From assembly GCA_022575985.1 (NCBI GenBank), contig JAKSXM010000007.1:10914501-10978500 (forward strand): a stretch of DNA of 64,000 nt, given 5' to 3'. The position numbers and the translations under genes were made by a program. Below, one piece after another: positions 12,927-24,719 of this stretch. The notes under the pieces are model-generated. The model was not told the DNA's origin, made no database searches, and was given only the letters and a program-made list of their open reading frames with translations. Source of the stretch: Anagrus nilaparvatae (taxonomy: Eukaryota; Arthropoda; Insecta; Hymenoptera; Mymaridae). Each line of letters begins with the position of its first letter. Position 1 is the stretch's first letter.

Positions 12927-13634
12927 TAACTTTTTTTTAAAGAAAAAAATGTATGAATTTTATTTAATGCATGTTAACAGTAAATTATGATTATTGTGAC
13001 TTAGGGGTAAAACTAAATCACATTTTGCGTGGTGTTAAGCAATTAAAAACAAAGGTGTAATTAAATAAAAGTTTCTTTGAAAGCTCATTTTAACATTTTA
13101 AATTATGATTTACATGAATTAAAACAAAAAAATTAAATACTAATGAAAAATTTAATATTGAGTTTTCTTGTAGTTGAAAATTAAACTGCTTCCGGGTTTA
13201 TATATAATGTAAGGCAGTTTATAACCTATGATTTATAAAAAAAAGAGTTTAAAGTTATATTAGAAAGCATTTTTTCATAGTAAACTTTCCTTAAAAACTA
13301 GAACTAAAATTTCAATAAAAATTTCACCCAATAAAAACCGATGACCTAACCCAGATAAAAAAAAATGATATAAATTTTCGATAAAAATAACGGATTTATT
13401 TATTAAAATTAATAACGTATTCCATTTATGCATATAAATAAACGTTATATATGTGTATTTTATCAAAAAAGATTAACGATAACCTGAAGACCCTTAGAAT
13501 AAAAAGAGGTTTTTGACTTAGTTTACGTAATACATGCACAAGAAACAGCCAGCATACATGAAAAGATTTCTTTTTCTGCATGTATTTTTTTTTTAAATAA
13601 TAATTTAAGTATTATCTTTTTTTGTATAAAATAT

Positions 13635-13652
13635 AAGAGAGAGAGAGAGAGA
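13635..13652. repeat. GA microsatellite
   Basis: Tandem GA run of about 8 units. Confidence 0.9.
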
Positions 13653-13808
13653 TGGAAATAATTCTATAGCAGTATTATTTATAGTAACCTATAAAATTTA
13701 AGATTATCTAAAATTTACGTTATATGTGTAATAAATTTTTAGAAAAAAAGTACACTGTACTCTGTATTGTATATATTATAATAATAACATTATCTTTTTT
13801 TTTTACTC

Positions 13809-13829
13809 TGTGTGTGTGTGTGTGTGTGT
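13809..13829. repeat. TG microsatellite
   Basis: Tandem TG run of about 10 units following a T-run. Confidence 0.9.
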
Positions 13830-14088
13830 AGGGAAAAGAAAATTATAATCTTGGTATTTATGGTTTGGAAAGGATTTTTTTTTTGTTTTTGATAAAAAAG
13901 TAATAATTAAGTGAGGATGTGTATGGAAAAGTTAGATTATTTTTAGATTAATATTGGTTTTTAGTACTTTTTAAGTACTTTTTTAGTACTTTAAATGTAG
14001 AAAAGAAATTATTTGTTTGAGGAAAATTCATAAATTTTTGATAAATAAATTATTTTTTTTATTTTGTATAGGAATTCATTTTAACAGC

Positions 14089-14389
14089 CACTGTAAAAAA
14101 CAACTCCTGTGATTTTACGACAAAATTGGTAAATTTACGAAAATTTAGTAAATTTTCGGTTTGCAATTTTTCTACAAAAGTCGTAAAATTACGACATAGT
14201 TGTAAATTTACGATTTTGTCGAAAATTTACGAAAAAATAAATCGTTAATTTACTATTTTTTCGCAAATTTACAAATATTAGTAAATTTCTGATTTTTGTC
14301 GAAAAATTGCAAATTTTTTCGAAAATTTACTAAATTTTCGTAAATCTACCAATTTTGTCGTAAAATCACCGGAGTTGTTTTTCACAGTG
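14089..14389. mobile_element. Foldback MITE, CACTGTAAAAA family, copy 3
   Basis: Ends CACTGTAAAAAACAACTCC and GGAGTTGTTTTTCACAGTG; interior of repeated CGTAAATTTACGA motifs. More diverged from copies 1 and 2, with no clear target duplication. Confidence 0.82.
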
Positions 14390-17300
14390 AGTTTATAAGA
14401 TTGCTGGATTTAGAAGGTAAAACAGAATAATATTTACGAAAATTGCAGTACATAAGTTGAATGGTATTCATTTCATTTAATATTACCGAATACTTAAAGA
14501 AATATGTCTTTTTGAATTTTGAGCTTTTCACAGAAAAACTTCATTTCTGCTATCTCTTTTAATACGAATAAATTGCAATTTAAAAAGCTTTTAGAAATAA
14601 CTTTTCCTACAAAATTTTGAATTTTACTTACAATATTTTCGCAAATGAAGTATTATTTCTAAAGACTTTTAAAAATCTTCAAAAAGTACTAGCTTAACAA
14701 AAACTTTGCAAACGCTGACGCAAGATGCTTGAAGTAAAATTTCCTTTGAACTTCAATGAATTGTTGTTCACTCGGCCTTAATTTTAACCTGTAAAATCTT
14801 TAAAAAATTTCTTTTTAAATAAAAATCTCTTGATAAAAAAAATATCATAAAACTGAAAATATAAAAATAAGAAAAAATGTTTTCCATCCAGCTAAAATTG
14901 AAGAGTATAAAGTGAATTTTTAAAAGTGGCAGTTTAACTATAAATACAGTGTTTATAGTAAATATAACTTTTAAAAAACTTTTTAAAAAAAACTCGTTTT
15001 ACTACGATATGTTCTACGTCGGTTATAAACTTGCAAGCGTAGTATAAAAGGCAAAAAAAAAATATGATGCGCTTCGACAATTTTTCGGCTTCCCATCTTT
15101 ATAAACACGTTTAAAAGTTAAGGGTTTTTTTTCTTATGTGGGTATAGGAAAGAAAAAATGTGTATATTTTTTAAAATTTTGTCTCTTGATGCACAGGATT
15201 TTTTTTTCGATTAAGTATTATTTATAAAAAAATCTACCCTCTTTTTATAAAACGAGGAAAAAGAGATTAGAAAAAAGTTAGTCTAATCTTTTGCTTGAAT
15301 AAGAATTTTGTGTGCCGTGAAAAAAATTGAGAGTATAAGAGTTTTAAAAAAATTGACAGAGAGAAAGAGAGAAAACTAAAAGTAGGCTGCTTTTTTTTAA
15401 AGTACATAATTTCGGGTATCAGTGGAGGTTAAGAGGGGTTCGATTTAGCTATATACGTTATTTGGGTTATTGAGCTCTTCGTATTTATAAGAAAAAACTT
15501 TGCTGAGATTTCAAGAAAAATCTGTGTATAAAAAAAAGTTTTTTTATTATTTTATGCTGATAATACGATTAAATTTCAATGTTTGATTTATATTTACTTT
15601 AGTATTACCCAATATAATCTTATTTAAAAATTATCAAATTTATTATTTTTTAATAAGACTTTTTAATACCTGCTATCAGTTTTTATAGGAAAATATACAA
15701 TTTTTTTTTATTATTATGTCACTTTTTTTTCAGTCAATTTTTACTTTATTTTTTTGTACTTTTTTTTTATTACATTTTTTTTTTTTAGATATTGGAAAAA
15801 ATATTACATGATGCAATATAGCTTATAAAAAAAAAAAAGAGTACGAAATTACATTTTTTTGAAAATAAAATAGAAAAATAAAAATTTCTTTTTATATAAA
15901 GTGCTTTTTTTTAGGGGAGGGTAGAGTGTAATGGGTTGGTTTTATTGATTTTAAAGAAAATAATGGTAATGGGTGGAGAAGAGATAAAAATGTAATGGGA
16001 AGAATAATTGTAAATAAAATGTAAATTGGATATTGGCTTTGGCAAATATATGGTAAGAGAAAATAACGAAGATTTTGGTGTGAATATTTTTTAAAATTAT
16101 TTTTATAGTCTTGAAATAGCTGATTTTTTTCAAATCGTAAAAACTCATTTTTTATTCAGTAAACTAATTATTTATTTTACTGCAGTGTTACAAAGCCAAC
16201 TTTATGGAAATTTAAAATTTTTTGAGTACAAAATCCAGAAATCAGCAAAAAAAAAACCATTATTTTAATATTTATCGTAAAATTAAAAGGAAGTTTTATT
16301 AATCTTTGATTAAGTTCCAGCTCCCACAAGCGCAAAATTCATAAATATTAATCAAAAAACGCGTGACAGTACGAATTTCATTATGGCTTTTAAATATACT
16401 AAATGCAACATTAAGAAAAGTTTTATTAACAAATTTAAAAATTTTAGTACCCTCATGATATAAAAATTTTTAATTTTTGCAATATGAACCCCGAGCCCAA
16501 ATTTCGACTGTAGTAATATAAAAAGCTAATTATTTCTGTTTAACTCATAAAATTACTAATTTTCAAACACAAACGTCATTTTAACTAGAGAAATTCAATT
16601 AAATTAATACGCTCAAGGTAAAATAAAATCTTATAACCTTTTATTCATTAAAAGAACATAATACTTTCGTTCAAACATTCACCTCTGTCCAGAAAATACA
16701 TCCTTTATATATAATTTTGACATTTTTAACATCTTCACAAGATTTCAACCGTTTGAAATCCAGTATTTATATTCCGTTGAATCCTATTAAATCGTCTCTC
16801 GGACAGTATTCCAGCTTGTTAAAAATAACTATTTCAATAAAATTTTATACCTTTCAACGTGATTAGCCTAAGGGTGGCAATTTTTTTTTAAAAATAGACG
16901 TGTTTGAAAATATTTTCTCGACAAAGAGTCTCGAAAAATAATTTTTATTAAAATTTTCATATATTAATTTTGAATAAATAAAATAAAATGATACTTGTAT
17001 AAATAAAATTTATTTATGATGTGTCAGTAAAAACATATAAGAGAGTACCCTCTTTAAAAAGTATGATGTAAACTTTCTCTCTGTATACACTATTACATTG
17101 AATTTGACACGAGATTTTCAAACTATAAACAGATTCATTAATCATATGCCAAGTATTATATAATAATTGACAAGTTAACCATTAGTTATTACAAAATTAT
17201 ATAATAGCTTTTTTATATAGAAAAAATAAATTTATTGATATTTATTTTTTTTAGGGTGTGGTTAATACATTTTAACGAAAATTCCCATCGGTAGTTTTAA

Positions 17301-17424
17301 CCTAGAGAAAAAGTATCGATTATAAAAATTTATTTTATTTATTTACTTGGCGATATTAAAAAAAATGTTCGTTTTGATCTTGGTTTTGATCTATTAAATA
17401 AATATGACTTTTTTATTTTTTTAG

Positions 17425-17561
17425 ATGAAGTAGACGTTATTGGATACGGAAGTAATCAATCTGATACCGATGATCATAGTAGTGTTCAAAGTAGCAGCGA
17501 TAGCGGTGTTGCAATGTCAACTTCAAGGCTTACACTTTCTGAAATGATGGATAATCTATAG
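17425..17561 (+). CDS. Last coding exon of an Mxd/Mad-family (Max dimerization) bHLH-zipper repressor
   Basis: Partial gene: 45 complete codons plus stop, entered in phase 1 after a strong acceptor (TTTTTTTAG at 17423-17424). The peptide contains EVDVIGY, then SDTDDHSSVQSSSDSGV, and ends LTLSEMMDNL. This is the layout of vertebrate MXI1/MXD4 tails, where a glu/asp-val-asp stretch is followed by SD-x-DDHSSLQS and a Ser/Asp-rich end, so the match is specific. Mxd proteins pair with Max at E-boxes and recruit Sin3 to repress Myc targets in the nucleus. The bHLH-zipper and Sin3-binding exons are not visible anywhere in the window. The TAG stop is the last triplet of the exon and is followed at once by a consensus donor (GTAAGG at 17562), so the 3' UTR is spliced. 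Family assignment fairly sure; exact member unknown. Confidence 0.72.
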
Positions 17562-20522
17562 GTAAGGAATTATTTCAAATTTATATAACTTAACAAGTTC
17601 AGCCACTGGCCCCAATTTCAACTTAAATATAGAAGAAATTTTTACTAAAAATATCTAGAACGAATTTAAAGTACAGAAACTTAAATTCTCAAACAAGTAT
17701 TCAAAATATTTACAAACAATATAACAAAATTCTGTTTAAACTTTACGTAATAATACTAAAATAATTTATTGAAGATCGATAAACTCTAATAACTTAGTAA
17801 AACTATGTAATTTTGATTGTTTAGTTAATGAAAATTAAGATAAAAACAAACTTTATAGAAAAAAATAACAATTTTTCATGTATAATCGGTTCAACGAGTC
17901 TAGCTTAATAATTCACCTCTTTTCTAAACTACGAACATTATTTATTCAAAATTTATAAGAAAACTTGAAAGTTTTTTAATAAATATATCATTTTTTTTAT
18001 ATTATCTTTCAACTTAAAAGTTATTAATCACAAAAAAATTTTTTTTTTTATATAAAACAACTTAAAACTTTTTAAAAAACTATAAAAAAAAAATTTCTCA
18101 TACAAGACTTTATAAATACACGTAAAGAGAAAGAGTAATAAAAATTTTAGTTTATAATTATAATACAGAATAGATATCGTAACCACGTTTTTTTTAAAGT
18201 CAAAACCACAAGAATTCATTGAGTTTAAGGTTTAATAGATAAAGAGAGAAGAGAATTTTTGAAAACTCTCTTACATTGGGTTGTATGAATAAATAATGTT
18301 CTGCGGGTGGAAACTGGACGGATCTGAGGAAGAAACTTTATACAAGTGAATAATATATTTTGCTCTATGGTACAGAGAGAGATAGAGATAATACGATACT
18401 GTTAAAGGAAAAAAATAAAGTATTAACCGCGGATGAACAGAGTTATTCATTGAATTTATCATATTTTTTTACAATGTTTTTATTATTTTTTGATTTTTCA
18501 TATACAACGCGTATTGTGTAAATAAGATTTTCAGTTTTATTTTTTCTTTAAACACCTTTTTATGGGATCTAACCTATTTTATTTAAATATTTATGGAAAT
18601 ATGAAAAGTTTTACGAAAATTTATTTTATGGTGGGCTTGTAAAACGGTGGGTTTGAATTTAAATGCGGTGAACAAGTACTCTTAAATTTAAATAAAATTT
18701 GGTTTTCTGCAAAATGGACAGCATTAAATTTCATTCAAAGAGTTTTATTAATATGGATAAATTGTCTACTGCATTAGTAAGTAAAAAAATGAATGCTTCG
18801 GATCATATTTAATAAATCAAGCATTATGGTTACTGTAGTGTATTAATTAATACTTTTAAAAAAATTTAATTTTTAATTTTAAAAAATATTTTGAGTAGAG
18901 TATTTTTTCATGATTAATGAATAAGATACATTTGTTTAATTCGTTAATGAATATTTTAAAAAGTATGATAAACTCCATTTCAAACAATAATTTTTATTAT
19001 CTGGTATTTATACAATATTTTGAATATAAATATTTTTTCTCTTCAAAGATTTCCTTAAATACCAAAAAAGAATTTCATATTCTGAAAAGTTAATGATTAA
19101 AATGTGAATTATTTCTTTATTTAATTTTCAGATATCAAATTGATCAGCCACATATATTTATACTATTGAAAAGACATTTCACTTGCGAGAAGAAATTGTT
19201 TTTTTTAAATATCTCGGTTCACATATATTTGTCACTTTTGTTTCTTTTATTCACTATTTACTAATAAAAACCGTGAATCAACCTACTGAATAGACCTTAA
19301 CTTCGAATTATGTCTTTTGATGAGATTCCTAACCATGCTTAAGAAATAATAATTAGATAGACCTTAACTAACATATTCGACCTTTCTAATAAAATAAAAT
19401 TACTTATGCTAAAATTATTATTCTTCAATTTATGACATTTAACCATTTTTTCATTAAATTATTTAAATTACTGAAAAAACTACCAATAAATGAACACCAA
19501 ATAAATAATAAAAAAAAACTTGAATAAATTAATGATTTTATACAGAAAAAAAATTAAAACTTCTTGAAATATAATTTAATTTTTTCAAAAGAGTTAATAT
19601 TGATTTGTCGTTTAGACGCTAATGGGTTTAAATAATTCAGCAATTAAATTTTAAAAAAGTTGTCAAAACCTCATTCCGCCATTGTAGTAATGCTACAATC
19701 TAAAATTCAACTTAACTTCATCTGTTGAAGACTTGCAATAAAACCAATTTCATTCATAAATTACTTTTGGACAATTTTAAAAACAAAGATTTTTGAAACA
19801 CGATTACATAAGACTAAAATTTAACAGAATAACTGCTTTAATTTTAAAATCAACTAAAAACCTCAAATTTTGAAGCTTGAAAAAGCAAATATAAATTTTT
19901 TAGTTGAAATGTTTAAAAAATTCTGCAGTAAATATTGCATTCAAATTTTATTCAAGCTTTGTTCAAGCTCACCGTTGTAGTTATGAAAATTTTTCTAGTA
20001 TTGAATAACATTACGTTTTATTTTCATTTTTTACATACACAAAAGTTACGATCCTTCTATTCATGACTCCACAACAACATTTTCCAACAATATTAAAATA
20101 TTTCTTAGCGGTCAATTTACATAACCTAAAATTACAAAAAATTAGCATACGAGAAAAAACAATGACTTTTTTGATGAATTGAGTTCATTTCAAATCCAAA
20201 AAAAAAAAATAACCGGTTTCAATGTCACAGTGAAAACCAACCCTTGAAAGTCATTTTTAGTGATATCAATTTATTTTAATATTCTATCCCTTTTTTTAGC
20301 GCTAAAATATCACATGCTGTGCATATTTTAAAATTATTAAGTGTTAGACAAGGGTTCCTACACTGAAACTAGTTGTAATTTTTTTTTCTTCTCATTATTC
20401 TCAAAAAATAAATCCATCATCTAAAATGTCCCTTTTTTTCTTGACAAATATTTCTTTATGCTAATTTTTATCAAAATTAATTATTTAAAAAAATACAATT
20501 TTTTATTCTTCTTTGATTGCAG
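17562..20522 (+). other. Probable 3' UTR intron of the Mxd-like gene
   Basis: Donor GTAAGG at 17562 and acceptor AG at 20521-20522. AT-rich with no recognisable gene; contains an inverted copy of the CTCGCAAGTGAAAT core near 19172. Confidence 0.5.
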
Positions 20523-23195
20523 AAGACAGCAAAACGACATTCAGGTGGTGGCTCATGGAAGAATTAAGCAAACAGAATTTTTTTATATATATTAAATATA
20601 TATAAAATCTAAATATAAAAATCAAAGAAGAGGATTTTACATTATCATCCATCACATTTCATCATTTTTTGTAAAAAAATGCTCACAATTTATAATAAAA
20701 AATAATAATAAAAAAAAAAAAAAAGGATGCGACTTATACGGCTTTTTTTTTTGAAAATCATTACGCTTAAATAAAAATTATTATTATTTTTTAAATTGAG
20801 CATCTCTGTGTGTGTGTATTAAATATAACTTTTATTATTATTATTATTATTTTTACCCTGCGGCCAAAAAAAAAAAATGAGTGTGTAACTAAAAAAATTT
20901 TTATTTATGAAAAAAATATTCGTGTGTGTAATAAAATTTTTGAAAAATTTATGTAAAGATCACAATATTTAAGGATGAAAATTGGCAAATTTAAAGAAAA
21001 ATTGAATTTATTTATTTTTTTGCTGTATAAAAAAAATCAATCTATTGTAAAAAAAGTGATTTGTTTATCGAAATAAAAATTGACATTTTGGGGAAAAAAA
21101 GTGATAAATGAAAAAAAAAAAAAATGTTAACACAAAAGACGAAGATCGAAAAATTGAAAATAAATTGATATAAAAAGTCATTCATTTTTTATGTAAAGGG
21201 AGAACGAAAAAAAAAATAAATAAATAAGAAGATCACGTTTTTTTTAAAAACTATTCTTCTTTTTTACTGATCACATTTTTTTTTTTCATTAAAAAAATTG
21301 GCTTTAAAAAAAAATTGTAATTTAAAAATATTTTTTATATAAAAATGTCTATACATATGAGTATGTGTGTGTGTGTGTAATTTAACTCGTAATTTTATTT
21401 TGATTGTATGAAATTCTATATTTTTTCATACTTTTTATTTTAATGTGATAAAAAACAAAAAAAAAAAATTAATAAAAAAAATTATAAGATAAAAAAAATA
21501 TTACAAAAAAAATTATATTTTAGTTTTTTAAGTTATTTTTTAAGTGTGTAATTTATTTTTTCAGTATTTAAAAAAATTTTTGTTCGAAATTTTTGGCTTT
21601 AAAAAAATTAATATATTTTTAAAAAAATTGTGATATTCAAAATTTTATGTTCTTTTTCTTATAAAAAATTGACTATTTTTCATTTTATTGTAAATATTTA
21701 TTAATTTTTAGTTTATTTTTTTAAGTTAAGACACAAAAAATTAAAAAAAGGGGGTTCAATAAAAATGATCTCTTAGTTTATTTTTACCCTTTTGTAAATA
21801 ATTTTAATTTTAATAAAAATGACCAGTACATTCGAGAGAAAAAAGTACAAACTCATTGTTTAAAAAGTATATTTTTTATTAATTAAATAATTTTTAGTGT
21901 GAAAGAGGATAAATAATTTTTAAGTGAAACTGAGATTAAAAATAAAATTTATTTAATAGGATCAAGTAAATAAAGGAGGATAGAATTTGAATGAGAAAAT
22001 AATAAGATCCGGTTTTGTTCATGACTGACAAAACAAAAGTAACGAGTGATTCTCCTGTCGACATGTCAGTTTTAGCTTATTTTAAAATTCGAGTTCTGTA
22101 GTTACACAGCCAATTAAATGAAAAAAAAATCTCCTGTTATGTAGAAATTATTTTTAATTATCTTTGTGATACTAAAAATTTGCTTTTTTAAACTCAAAAA
22201 TGTTCGATATTTTACTAAAAAAAATATTTAATTTGGCAGGTGCTCGCACGTTACTAAAAATAAATAATAATAAATAATCACCACATCTAAAAAAAAAAGC
22301 CGAAAGTATAAATTGTAAGTTCGCGTCACTTTTTTTTTTGAAACTTTTTTTTTTTTTTTACTTAAATTTTCCAGTGCACTAAAAAATTATATTAAAAATG
22401 AAACAAATAAAAATGGGACACAAATAAAAAAAACCAATCAAATGTGTGTATAAAAGTTGATAAAAAAAAGATGTTTATATTCTCAAAAAAATAATAATTG
22501 AGAAAATGTTTTTTTAAGAGGTGCACTAAAAAAAAATAAATTTCTTTATATATAAAAATTGTTATAATAATAATAATAATAATAATATAAAAAAATTATA
22601 AAAGATAAAAAAAAAATCATCAAAAAATGTATTTATATATGAATGGAAAATAGAGTTTAAAAAAAAAAGAAAAAAAAAATTATAAACAAAAAAAATATAA
22701 AAAAAAAAAAATTAAAAAAAAAAAAAAAATTTAATATTTGAACGATTAGCGTTCTTTTTAAGAAATGAATTTTTTTTTTTTTTTTTGATAGCAGACAATT
22801 GTCTGTTAATTAATTATCTTTCCGTCATTTTTATGAGCAATTTTTTCTCAAAAATAAATAATAAAAAAAAAAACATTTTTGCCGCTTTAATTGTTTAGAT
22901 GAAGTACTAAATATATTAAAAATAATTAAAAACAAAAAAAAATATATAATAAATAATAATTAAAAAAAAAAAAATAATAAAAATAACAAAAATAATTAAA
23001 AAAAATGACACAAAAATGAAAAAAAAATACTTTTTACAAATATTAATTATTATAAACAAAAAATACATTTTAATTTTTTTTTTTTTTTTAAGATTGTGTG
23101 GATGTTAGTTTGGCAGTTGTTTTGAAGAGTTGGTTTGATACCAAGATTTAAGGGTGAAACAAAGTGCAATTTATCAATAAAATAAGGTTTTGTCA

Positions 23196-23255
23196 ATCCG
23201 GCTCGAAGGACCAACTGTAAATGATCATCATTAAAAATGGTCCTTCGAGCCGGAT
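23196..23255. repeat. Perfect 18 bp inverted pair of tRNA-Tyr 3'-CCA sequences
   Basis: ATCCGGCTCGAAGGACCA at 23196-23213 and its exact complement at 23238-23255, 24 bp apart. The right copy, reading TGGTCCTTCGAGCCGG on the + strand, has the form of an LTR-retrotransposon primer-binding site. Confidence 0.75.
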
Positions 23256-24644
23256 CCCTAAAAAAAATTATTTCCACAAACTTCGTATTTCCCCCTAAGA
23301 GAATCACAAATTAAAGTTTCAACAATTCAAAATAACCTCCAGGCAAACGTACATATTAACAAAAATAGAAAATAAGTAAAAAAACATTTGTATGAAAAAC
23401 AAAAGTAAAAATGAGTCGAGAAAAACTAAACTTTTTTTTGTACATTATAATTTCACGTTTTAATCTTCTCGACGAGACACAAAAAAACAGAAAAAAAAAT
23501 GTATTTTTGTTATAATAATAATAATAATAATAATTTATAAATAAAATTAGTGTGTTTAGAGAAAAAAAAAAATTTGATGTATAAAAAAAAAACAATACCT
23601 ATGTGTGTCTTCGATAATCATTGTGTATAATAATAATAATAATAAAAAAAAAAGAATAAAAAAAAAAAGTATAAAATAAAAAATGTAAAAAAAAGCTTAT
23701 AAAAGAAAAATGTATATTTGAAAAAATGAAGTAATAATAATAATAATAAAAAAAAATACATATATTAATTGTTTAATTGTAATTGACAAATAATAAAAAA
23801 AGTAGTTGAAAAATTTTTATCATCGTCATTTTTATATAAAAAAAAATACGCTTTATATCAAATTTTTTCAAATACTAATTAGATTTTTTATTATTTTCAA
23901 TTGTTATTGTTATTATTATTATTATTATTATTAATAAATAATCTGATACAGTAAAAAAAAAACTACTTCAGAGAAAAAGTGCGGTCCTTTTCTCAGTTGT
24001 TGTTTTTAATAAAAGGAAAATCTGATTTTTATTTCGTCGAGAAGTGTAAAAAAAAATGTGAATTTTTTTTTTTTTTAATTTAAATATTTTTTTGTATGAA
24101 TGTATAAGAAAAATCTTTTTTAAATAAAACGAACAACCGCCAGAGGCTTATCTTGTACTAAGAGAATTTTAAATGAATGAAAAAAGTAAACAAATCAGTA
24201 ATAATTTTTGATTTTGTATGTAAAAAAAAACGAGGTCACTTTATTGGCTTATCAGATAAAAATTAACAAAGAAAAAATGTATGAAAGAAAAATTTTAAAA
24301 TTTATTAATTTTTTTTTCAAGATCTAAAAAGCTAGTTTAATTTAACATAAGAAAATAAACGAAAAAAACAAAAAAAAATTTATTATTGAGAGAAAATAAA
24401 AAAAATTAAAAAACTTATTGTAAATACGTTATAACAGTCGCAATTATTAAAAATAACAAAAAATAAAAAAAATTAAATAAATAAAAAGAGAAAAAAAACA
24501 ATTTTTTTATTTATTTAATTTTCAAATAAAATAAAAAAAAACAAAAAAAAAACAAATATTATAATTATTATTAATTATTATATTAAATATTATAAATATA
24601 TTGATTGAAAGAAAAATGCTGATGATTGAATTATTATATGACTT

Positions 24645-24719
24645 TTTTCTTTTTCTTTTTTTCTTTTCTTTACTCTCTACTTCTATCTCTCTCTCTATCT
24701 TTGTCTGCTGAATTGCAGA
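24645..24719 (+). promoter_or_regulatory. Long polypyrimidine tract ending in a strong 3' splice-site-like AG
   Basis: About 60 bases are almost entirely C/T (TTTTTCTTTTT through CTCTCTCTATCT) and lead to TGCTGAATTGCAG, with AG at 24718-24719. AATAAA follows six bases later. It has the form of an alternative acceptor for a very short terminal exon of the + strand gene, or of a CT-rich microsatellite that looks like one. Confidence 0.35.

Larger units (their letters stand above)
12930..17424. other. Non-coding stretch between IMPDH and the Mxd tail exon
   Basis: Contains microsatellites and the MITE at 14089-14389. I looked for the bHLH exon (basic region and helix codons) here and did not find it. 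Confidence 0.6.

Noticed and set aside
23196..23255. A tRNA-Tyr gene
   Set aside because: Only the 3' 18 bases with CCA are present; no D-arm, anticodon arm or 5' acceptor strand.
23050..23307. Minus-strand ORF of 85 codons
   Set aside because: Runs across the tRNA-Tyr hairpin and poly-A/T; the readable part is the primer-binding-site-like sequence itself, with no gag-like continuation.
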